This document shows, piece by piece, positions 10,965-19,660 of a stretch of 64,000 nucleotides of DNA (position 1 is the first letter of the stretch; the number at the start of each line of letters is the position of its first letter). The notes below the pieces were generated by a model, which was not told where the DNA came from, ran no database searches, and saw only the letters and a list, made by a program, of their open reading frames with translations. A program made the position numbers and the translations under genes. Origin of the DNA: Eremothecium cymbalariae DBVPG#7215 (Eukaryota > Ascomycota > Saccharomycetes > Saccharomycetales > Saccharomycetaceae); assembly GCF_000235365.1 (NCBI RefSeq), contig NC_016455.1, positions 248,001 to 312,000 on the forward strand, written 5' to 3'.

Positions 10965-11200
10965 GGCTTCTTCGCGCGTCTTAGGCCGGAAGCGGTGGGA
11001 GACGGAGAAGGCCATGAGGCGATGTGGAGAGGCGGCCCCCGCCCAGGAGACAAACCACCGGCAGCCCCGCGCCAGCCGGCGTCCCGAACACCGCAAACGG
11101 GGCGTAGCCTGCTCTGTCTGGTTTCTGTCTAGCTCCCATCCTGGGCGGGGAGCCAGACAGGAATGGTGGTGGGACCCTGCTTCACCGGTGCTACACCGGT
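10965..11200. other. GC-rich, self-complementary block in the RPL32 promoter
   Basis: By hand count 148 of 220 bases (67%) in 10981-11200 are G or C, against strongly AT-rich flanks. The block is rich in perfect inverted repeats. A 12-base arm CCCCGCCCAGGA (11037-11048) pairs with 11139-11150. CTGTCTGG (11114-11121) pairs with 11153-11160. GCTCCC (11132-11137) pairs with 11148-11153. ACCGGTG pairs with CACCGGT around a CTA loop at about 11184-11200. CCGGC and GCCGG pair around 11058-11079. Several of these are mutually exclusive. An ATG ORF of roughly 79 codons crosses the block but has unyeastlike composition. It could be a structured noncoding RNA, a regulatory DNA element, or a composition anomaly. 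No known RNA family was recognised. Confidence 0.5.
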
Positions 11201-11294
11201 AAATTAACAAAAAAGTTGATGAGATTCTCTACAGTCCTATAAGCGTATAGTGAATTACTGTTTCATATAGAAAGGCAAGAACGTTAAAGTAAAG

Positions 11295-11544
11295 GTATGT
11301 GGACTAGTGGTGTATAAGGGTGACTTATCGTTGTCTGTTTTACTGTAAGATGGGGAATATGAGTGGAATTTTTTAGGGAAATGGTGAAGCAAGATGGGCT
11401 TTGTTATCGTTGTTTTAATTCTCAAGAGTGTGTGCACTGGTGGCTTACGAGATAACGAAGAAGAAAGACCGATTCAAAAGATCTATTGAACAAAACAGAT
11501 GATATTCTTTTAGACAAACAGAATACTAACAATGCATGATTTAG
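11295..11544 (+). other. RPL32: RPL32 5'-leader intron
   Basis: The donor GTATGT is at 11295-11300, the branch point TACTAAC at 11524-11530, and the acceptor TAG at 11542-11544. The acceptor directly abuts the ATG at 11545. The intron is 250 bases and lies entirely in the 5' untranslated leader. All three signals match the yeast optimum, so this is a confident call although no transcript data are available. Confidence 0.9.
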
Positions 11545-11940
11545 ATGGCTGCTTCTCTACCACACCCAAAGATTGTGAAGAAACACACCAAGAAGTTCAA
11601 GCGTCATCACTCTGACCGTTACCACAGGGTGTCTGAGAACTGGAGAAAGCAAAAGGGTATTGACTCCGTTGTTAGAAGAAGATTTAGAGGTAACATTTCT
11701 GAGCCAACTATTGGTTACGGTTCCAGCAAGAAAACCAAGTTTATGTCTCCATCTGGTCACAAGACTTATTTGGTTTCTAACATTAAGGATTTGGAAGTTT
11801 TGATGATGCATACCAAGTCTTATGCTGCTGAAATTGCTCACAACGTTTCTTCAAAGAATCGGGTTGGTATTTTGACCAGAGCTAAAGCTTTGGGCATCAA
11901 GGTCACTAACCCTAAGGGAAGATTGGCTTTGGAAGCTTGA
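11545..11940 (+). CDS. RPL32: 60S ribosomal protein eL32
   Basis: Component of the large cytosolic ribosomal subunit. The 131-residue product begins [21 protein letters not shown] and ends with [10 protein letters not shown], essentially the full length of yeast Rpl32 (130). Family signatures include [17 protein letters not shown] and [21 protein letters not shown]. Codon use is strongly biased (GGT, AAG, TCT, TTG), as expected for a highly expressed gene and unlike most neighbours. Expression is probably driven by the Rap1-like site at 10895 and depends on removal of the leader intron. Confidence 0.98.
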   Translation: MAASLPHPKIVKKHTKKFKRHHSDRYHRVSENWRKQKGIDSVVRRRFRGNISEPTIGYGSSKKTKFMSPSGHKTYLVSNIKDLEVLMMHTKSYAAEIAHNVSSKNRVGILTRAKALGIKVTNPKGRLALEA

Positions 11941-12454
11941 GAGTTTTTAAGAACTTCGTTTTAGTCAGTTTTTTTGTTAATAAATAAAAAGAATGAATTG
12001 TATATTTTAAAAACAAGCGATCATTTCGAATTATGCTGTTAGGCATGGTAAGTTTATAGGCCTGTATTTAGACGCTACAGACGTATCTGTGTGTAAATGT
12101 GAGGCTGATGGGGGTGGAGGGGGATGGAGAGGAATAATATTACTAGAAAATGAATAAATTGAGTTGTGGAATTAAAACTACTACTGAATTGGTGGCGAAA
12201 ACCTAAAAAAGTCGGAGCCTATATTCACGCCATCTCGATGTGTTGATACAGCTTTATTTGCTCAGGTTTTGCCAGGATAAAAGGTGCTTGGGGCATTTCT
12301 CGTGGTGAGAAGAGATCTAATAAACTTGGTAAATAAGCAAAAATAATAGAAGGTGTTATAATAGTTAATAATAGAAAAAGAAAAAGATCGTAGTGTGAAC
12401 GTTATCTATTTTACGCATGTCGGTTAATAGGTATAATAATAATGTTTAAAGTGT
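11941..12454. other. Convergent 3' intergenic RPL32 / SCS2
   Basis: The 514 bases between two stop codons contain a short G-rich run on the plus strand near 12107-12130 (GATGGGGGTGGAGGGGGATGG) and AT-rich probable polyadenylation sequence on both sides. No gene was seen. Confidence 0.35.
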
Positions 12455-13489
12455 TTAATAATACAACCAGCCTAGAACCAACGCTAGTAACGCGGCAAGC
12501 AATACCAAAGCTGGGTTAAATATTGGAGCACCGTCCTGGAATAGAGAAAACGTGTTGCCAGATGACTTTTTCTCAGCATTAACTGATGGAACATCATCAT
12601 CACTGGTAGTAGCAAAAACAGGAGCAGCTTTCTCATTTACTTTATTCATAGAAGCATTTTGAGAGACATCGCCTGGTTCCTCTTCGGCTACCAAGTCGTC
12701 CACGGGTGCTTTCCCTGACTGAGTGTTTATCAAGTACTTCACTTTAATCTTCTTGGAGACAGCTTGCTGTTTAAATTCTGCTTCCAGCTGGGGCCAAACC
12801 TCAGCAACAGTAGAATCTCCCAACTCGTAAGGAGCCGGTAAAGTTATAAGCAAAAACTTATCCTTACACTTGAAATCTGGAGCTGGCTCCTCACTGAGGC
12901 CTAAGAGAATAACTTGAATCTGAACCTGTTCCCCTGGTGCTACAACAGCAGCGTTTGGTCTAACACAGTAAATCTTTGGTGCCGTAGTCTTGACCTTAAA
13001 TGCTACAGTGTCACTGCTTTTATTCGTTATGGTAACATATTCCGTAGATGAAGTAGTGAATGGTGCTGAAAACTGGTTAGTATTCAATGAATTGGTAACA
13101 GAAAGTTGCAATTAAGCGTCTCTTATTCATAAATTCAGCCACATTCCAAAAAGTTCCAATTTCTCTTTTGTCCTGAAGCAAGGGATAGCATGCAGATATA
13201 CCGATAATGATCCTGGTTCGTCACAATATCGTCTAAATTCATACAGCCCCCTACAAGCGAGAACTCTGCCCACAAACCAATTACAAATATCAAGCTTACA
13301 GAACTGTAAGTTATTTTCCTAATAATAATATTTCCCCCTTCAAAACCTCATAGTAATCAACCATTTATGTGGGAAACAGGATACTTAAATAACCACCACT
13401 TTACTTGGATACGAACAAGAAACAGTTATCGATGAACATGCAGGTAACATACGTTTATACTCCAAAACGTCTGGAACAATTTCAATCAT
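12455..13489 (-). CDS. SCS2: VAP-family ER membrane protein Scs2/Scs22, two exons
   Basis: ER tail-anchored VAP protein that recruits FFAT-motif proteins and tethers ER to plasma membrane. The large ORF has no ATG: a stop lies just before it, and TACTAAC followed by TTTTCAG is inside its apparent N-terminus. Splicing solves this. Exon 1 is 13453-13489 (MIEIVPDVLEYK plus one base) and exon 2 is 12455-13065. The joined 215-residue protein begins MIEIVPDVLEYKPPFTTSST, which aligns with the start of S. cerevisiae Scs2. The MSP domain contains the hallmark FKVKTTAPKIYCVRPNAAVV. The tail anchor is PALVLLAALLALVLGWLYY. In S. cerevisiae only SCS22 keeps an intron; this single gene precedes that duplication. 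Confidence 0.93.
13066..13452 (-). other. SCS2: Intron of the SCS2-type gene
   Basis: On the minus strand the donor is GTATGT at 13452-13447, the branch point TACTAAC is at 13082-13076, and the acceptor CAG is at 13068-13066. The length is 387 bases, and it splits a codon after the first base. A CAG immediately behind the branch point is too close to be used. Joining restores the conserved VAP N-terminus. Confidence 0.92.
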
Positions 13490-13806
13490 TACCGTAGTTT
13501 GATTCCTCTATATCCTTGTCTTCTCAACAGACTTGCGCTACTAGAGATTGATAGAATGAGACAACTAAAGCAAACTAGCCTAGTTGGCTTCTCGCGACAG
13601 CGCCTTCGCCATTAAAATGCTTTTGTGATGTGTGGGTGTTCTGCCACCTGGTTAAGCCAGGGTAACCAGAAGAGTGAAACTCAGCCGTGTGTGCTTACAG
13701 AATGGTGCTTTCTGAGAGGGCAAAAGTCATATACATATATATGCATACATATATATATACGTGTGTATGTATGAGTAGATATATAGCGTTCCTGATTGAA
13801 TTAGTA
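13490..13806. promoter_or_regulatory. SCS2 upstream region with Rap1-like site
   Basis: The 317 bases lie between the SCS2 start and the MAP2 stop. GATGTGTGGGTGT at 13627-13639 is, on the minus strand, an ACACCCACACATC Rap1-type site, identical to the 13-mer upstream of RPL23 at 29267-29279. A perfect hairpin with CTGGTTA (13648-13654) and TAACCAG (13663-13669) follows. A TA-rich tract covers 13733-13762. Confidence 0.5.
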
Positions 13807-15265
<1,459 letters not shown>

Positions 15266-15751
15266 ATGAAGTTTGTTGCTCATAACGCTCTCTGGTATAG
15301 GTCTTTTTCAGCCTGCGTAAGAGCTACTGAAAAGCATCCAGTCTTCAATTCCAAATTGCTAAATCCAATACATGACCGCATCTCCTCAGATACAAATAAC
15401 ATATCGAAACCTAATGAGAGTATATTAAATCAGAGTTTTCGACCAAACAACATATTTGATATAAATACCATGTTATCGCCAAGAGAAGATGCCCTGAGTT
15501 CTAAGCTTACTGGTATTCAAGCTGGCCGTAGTGTATCCGTTTTTAACGGTAACACGATGCAAGCCCTTGGTAGATTGAACGCTGTAGTAAAATCGAATCA
15601 AATTCCAAGGGATAAAGCCAATCAAAGGTTTTACTTGAAACCTGGTAAAGCAAGGGAAATAAGAAGATCCCAAAAGCATAGAAAAGACTTTATGCAAGGT
15701 TTCAAGAGATTGATTGAAGTGGTTAAGGACGCAAAGAGGAAAGGTTACTAA
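15266..15751 (+). CDS. MRP21: Mitochondrial small-subunit ribosomal protein bS21m (Mrp21)
   Basis: The 161-residue product (S. cerevisiae 177) belongs to the bacterial S21 family. The C-terminal half carries the S21 core: RSVSVFNGNTMQALGRLNAVVKSNQIPRDKANQRFYLKPGKAREIRRSQKHRKDF, ending in a very basic helix. The N-terminus (MKFVAHNALWYRSFSACVRATEK) is a plausible mitochondrial presequence. It is divergent from MAP2, as in S. cerevisiae. Confidence 0.92.
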   Translation: MKFVAHNALWYRSFSACVRATEKHPVFNSKLLNPIHDRISSDTNNISKPNESILNQSFRPNNIFDINTMLSPREDALSSKLTGIQAGRSVSVFNGNTMQALGRLNAVVKSNQIPRDKANQRFYLKPGKAREIRRSQKHRKDFMQGFKRLIEVVKDAKRKGY

Positions 15752-16195
15752 GGGTAACCTAGGTTTGCTGCTTGTATATATAAAATATATCATATATCAT
15801 CTTCTAATATCATCAAATGCAAATATACAATTAAATGTTTTTAAATGAGTCTAGTGCACGCAAACAGTTTTTAGAAGCAGTTTAAAGAAGTAAAACTTAG
15901 CTTTCAAAGTGGAAATGCCAATAACACATGTAAAAAGTAGAAAAGCATATGTTTTATAGATGGTCAGGATTACAGAGTTTTGGTATGAACAAGAGTTCTG
16001 TTCTCATCCTTAATGGGACGTCGATGACATTTACGCCTGTTGTTCCATCATCTGACTAACTGATGATCCATTATTAATCAGTATTTTAATAAGCCGCGAA
16101 AAAAGTGACCCGCTACAGTCTTAACAAGCAAGTATCAATATATATACATTTACAGACTTCAGACGAAGAAGTCGCTGAGCTCACGAGATAGATTT
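15752..16195. promoter_or_regulatory. Intergenic region upstream of the AVT gene
   Basis: The 444 AT-rich bases lie between tandem genes. There is a short TATA-like run at 16136-16150 about 50 bases before the AVT start. Nothing else is evident. Confidence 0.3.
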
Positions 16196-17569
16196 ATGCG
16201 ATCGTCGGTACAATCAGGAGTTTTAACGCTATTGCATACAGCATGTGGTGCTGGGATATTGGCTATGCCATATGCCTTTAGGTCGTTCGGACTGCTTCCC
16301 GGTTTCTTGATCATCGTCTTTTGCGGATTCAGTGCATTGACTGGGCTCGTACTACAGAGCTATGTATCCAAATATGTTGCACCGAGGCATGTATCATTCT
16401 TCGAATTAGCGCAGATTAGTTATCCTGAACTTAGTATCGTATTTGATTGTGCAATTGCGGTGAAATGCTTTGGTGTTGGGATTTCATACATGGTTGTTGT
16501 AGGAGATTTGATGCCCCAGATTGTTTCGACCTTTACATCAAACCAGTGGCTGTTAGAGCGAACTTTACAGATCACACTTTGTATGCTTTTCATTGTCACA
16601 CCTTTGTGCTTTATGAGAAAGTTGGATTCATTGAGGTATGCCTCAATGGTTGCAATTTCATCTGTGGCTTATTTGTGTGTTCTAGTTGTATATCACTTCT
16701 TGTTCCCATCCAGTGATATTAGACAAGCCAAGGGCATAGTTTCGATAGGATTCCCAGAAAACAACTCTGCAGCGTCAATGTTAAGCAGCTTCCCTATATT
16801 TGTGTTTGCTTACACTTGCCACCACAATATGTTCTCCATCGTCAACGAATTACGCGACAACTCACTAACGAACTGTGTACGTGTTGTATTAATTGCCATG
16901 GGTTTAGCTGTGTCTTTGTACACTGTCATCGGTGGATCCGGTTATCTCACCTTTGGTGATAACATCACAGGCAATATCGTAACCATATATCCTAGGTCGG
17001 TCTCCAGCACTCTCGCCCGTATCGCTATTGTCCTTCTTGTCATGCTAGCCTTCCCACTCCAATGCCATCCAGCAAGAGCATCCATCAATAATATCTGGTG
17101 CTATTTCTCAGAATCTAAAATATTCTCGCCTCTCGCAAATGAAGAATCCGGACTCATGAGGCATGAGGGTAGCCCAAGAACCCCGCCCTCGAACAACGAA
17201 TTTAGCATCTCCCCAGATTGGTCCCCCCTGCAAACCTCTTCTCAGCCAATCCCTACGACTACTACCATCGAAGGAAAAAGATTCTTCGTAATCACTACAT
17301 CTATACTTATTGCATCATACACCCTAGCCGTTTCCGTTTCCTCCTTCGCCAGGGTCTTAGCAATAGTCGGTGCGACTGGTTCCACCTCAATTTCATTTAT
17401 TTTACCAGGAATTTTCGGCTACCACTTCGTAGGCTCCGAATACTCTGCCAAAGACATCCCACGAAACCTCAAGATCTTGAAATACCTAGCGTTTGCCCTA
17501 ACAATTTGGGGCATTATTGTCATGTTCACATGTCTCACCGCTGCTGTCTTCTTTAACCCAACCCACTAA
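16196..17569 (+). CDS. AVT5/AVT6: Vacuolar amino-acid transporter, Avt5/Avt6 type
   Basis: Member of the amino acid/auxin permease family. Avt6 exports acidic amino acids from the vacuole; the role of Avt5 is less clear. The product is 457 residues (Avt5 459, Avt6 448). The opening RSSVQSGVLTLLHTACGAGILAMPYAF is the classic first transmembrane helix of the family. About ten further hydrophobic segments follow, with a loop at roughly residues 310-360 rich in Ser, Pro and Thr. This is the single ancestor-type copy of a pair duplicated in S. cerevisiae, so one name cannot be chosen. The 3' third is unusually C-rich on the coding strand. Confidence 0.9.
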   Translation: MRSSVQSGVLTLLHTACGAGILAMPYAFRSFGLLPGFLIIVFCGFSALTGLVLQSYVSKYVAPRHVSFFELAQISYPELSIVFDCAIAVKCFGVGISYMVVVGDLMPQIVSTFTSNQWLLERTLQITLCMLFIVTPLCFMRKLDSLRYASMVAISSVAYLCVLVVYHFLFPSSDIRQAKGIVSIGFPENNSAASMLSSFPIFVFAYTCHHNMFSIVNELRDNSLTNCVRVVLIAMGLAVSLYTVIGGSGYLTFGDNITGNIVTIYPRSVSSTLARIAIVLLVMLAFPLQCHPARASINNIWCYFSESKIFSPLANEESGLMRHEGSPRTPPSNNEFSISPDWSPLQTSSQPIPTTTTIEGKRFFVITTSILIASYTLAVSVSSFARVLAIVGATGSTSISFILPGIFGYHFVGSEYSAKDIPRNLKILKYLAFALTIWGIIVMFTCLTAAVFFNPTH

Positions 17570-18401
17570 AACCAACACAGATCGCCTGAACCGAAACCTC
17601 ACACCATCCCACATACTCTTACCCACCTACCATACACTACAGATACTCCTACACACCATACAAACCCTACAAGCCCTACATATTCCCATACAATCAACCT
17701 ACTCTACACACATCTTGATGCTCATCGACCCGTCATCATTTACGGGTTCTGTCATCTCCAGTTGCAGAGGGACACATTCTCTATGGCCTAAAAGGTCGTA
17801 TCTATATCGTTTCTGCAAAATAGCCAGCAAAAACAATTCCTACTCCCAATGCCCTGTTTTAGGCTGTCATTAGGATGGTAGTCGGGACACGGCCTGCATT
17901 TAGTAGTTGACGAGGGGACCGCCTTGTACTGTCTAATGATTCAGTAGAGTTCTTTGAATATCGTACGCTACTACTTGTTCGATAGAGGAGATTCTTTGCA
18001 GACGATTCATTGTAAGAGGTCGCAACAGAAAAAGAAATTGAACATCCTTGAAGTGCCAATGTGCTCATACAGTGTGACATGTACCTATTTATGCATATAT
18101 ATATATAAGGTAAAATATACGTATATATATGCAAGTATGTAATATGTTGTTAGTATGTCTGTTTCGTTTTTGCTGATGCCGCTTATAAATGAAAGTCAGC
18201 AGCGAGCTAGTTAAAGCAAACTACACATATCAAGCACGAGTATTAAGTACGACGAAGGGACGTGCGGGGAATATAGGTGTACTTTGAGGCGTATCATATA
18301 TATCGAATAGGAGACCTAGATTTGAGGTTTTTAGGTCTGAATTATTTGTTGGCTAGTATTTGGACACTGTGTGGTTATACTAGGAGTTTTGAGCATTAGC
18401 T
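17570..18401. promoter_or_regulatory. Intergenic AVT / SHO1 with a C-rich, G-poor 5' part
   Basis: The 832 bases contain no supported gene. By hand count bases 17581-17700 hold 5 G and 50 C, an extreme strand bias in the presumed AVT 3' untranslated region. The SHO1-proximal part has TA-rich stretches at 18097-18130 and 18295-18305. An AGGGG stress-response-type element lies near 17912. Confidence 0.4.
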
Positions 18402-19400
18402 ATGACGTACAGGACAGCGAGGGCTAATGATCAGAGGAATCAGCCCCATGTTAAGCATTCCTTTAGTGTAGGGAACTTGATAGGGGATCCATTTGCTATT
18501 TCTACTCTGTCTATCACGTTAATAGCATGGATAATCGCGTTGGGAGGATCTATCCCATCACCACAATACCCCACATTTAGTTGGTTTGCGATTGGATATC
18601 AATTTTTGGTTATGCTCTGCGTTTTGATATTCTACTTATTCGATCTGATTGATTACTACAGGACGTTCTTGGCATCTGGGGTTGCAGTTGCATTTTTTTA
18701 TACCAGTGCAAGTCTGTCAACTGTTCTGTACCAGGACAAACCTTCCTTTGCAGCTGCATCTGCGGGGCTTACTATGCTGTCGATTGTAGATTTTTTATGG
18801 ATGTTTTACTTTGGGGCGGACAACGCTTCTCCTTCGAACAGGTGGATCGACTCATTTTCTGTGAAAGGTATCAGACCGTCGGTGGTTGATTCTTCATTGG
18901 TTTTATCTCGTGCTCGCAAGTCATATGTGGATCGGCAACCTGCACTCGCAGCATTCTACGGAGGTCATGAAGCCCAATCTCAGAATTACATGTCTTCTAC
19001 TGCTTTAAATGGTTTCGAGAACGCAGACCCCCGTGCTAGTAACAGCTTTGGAATGGGTAATAGTGGACAGAACCAAATAATGGGTGCATTCGATTCACAA
19101 GGAACGAACACTTACGTTACAGATACCACCAATGGTAATACCGAGACTACTATGGGTGACACACTGGGGTTGTATAGTGATGTTGGAGATGAACTTATAA
19201 GCTTCCCTTACACCTCCAGGGCACTTTATGCCTATGAAGCTGACGAATCTGATGCCTATGAAATCTCCTTCCAACAGGGAGAAATTTTACGGGTTGGCGA
19301 TATAGAAGGAAGATGGTGGAAAGCCAAGAGGTCGAATGGTGAAACAGGTATTATTCCAAGCAATTACGTGGAATTGATTGACGATCCTTCGATGTTGTAA
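18402..19400 (+). CDS. SHO1: Osmosensor Sho1
   Basis: Plasma-membrane osmosensor and scaffold that feeds the HOG MAP-kinase pathway and the filamentous-growth pathway. The product is 332 residues (S. cerevisiae 367). Four hydrophobic segments lie at about residues 33-52, 62-84, 89-108 and 118-138, separated by very short loops, as in Sho1. A poorly conserved cytoplasmic linker follows. The SH3 domain is at about 272-330, containing ALYAYEADESDAYEISFQQGE, the paired tryptophans GRWWKAK and the closing GIIPSNYVELI. The SH3 domain binds the proline motif of Pbs2. Its position behind the AVT gene matches the YER119-YER118 order. Confidence 0.96.
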   Translation: MTYRTARANDQRNQPHVKHSFSVGNLIGDPFAISTLSITLIAWIIALGGSIPSPQYPTFSWFAIGYQFLVMLCVLIFYLFDLIDYYRTFLASGVAVAFFYTSASLSTVLYQDKPSFAAASAGLTMLSIVDFLWMFYFGADNASPSNRWIDSFSVKGIRPSVVDSSLVLSRARKSYVDRQPALAAFYGGHEAQSQNYMSSTALNGFENADPRASNSFGMGNSGQNQIMGAFDSQGTNTYVTDTTNGNTETTMGDTLGLYSDVGDELISFPYTSRALYAYEADESDAYEISFQQGEILRVGDIEGRWWKAKRSNGETGIIPSNYVELIDDPSML

Positions 19401-19660
19401 TATTAGTACGTGATGAACACATGCGAAACTGACACTTGTGATAAAGATAAGCTTTAGGCTATTTAAGGAATCACCGGAAAACATAAGTTATGTATAATAG
19501 TTGAAAAAATAGACTGCTTCCCGATGTCATAAATATTGGTGCGATTCATTAGATAAAGCTGATTAGATTGAGGGTTACTTATATTATATAAATTTGTTAC
19601 ACTAGAATATTTTAGATCCATGTTTTTAGATTATTTTATGATCTGTTACTTTTCTACAGC
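19401..19660. other. Convergent 3' intergenic SHO1 / TEL1
   Basis: The 260 AT-rich bases between two stop codons look like 3' processing sequence. Nothing else was seen. Confidence 0.3.

Noticed and set aside
10848..11210. ORFs on both strands across the GC-rich block upstream of RPL32
   Set aside because: Most begin at TTG or GTG. GC-rich DNA has few stops, and the composition is unlike neighbouring proteins. An ATG frame near 10965 remains a weak possibility and is mentioned in the feature.
12107..12130. G-rich run downstream of RPL32 as a quadruplex
   Set aside because: Only two of its runs have three or more G, so the usual motif is not met.
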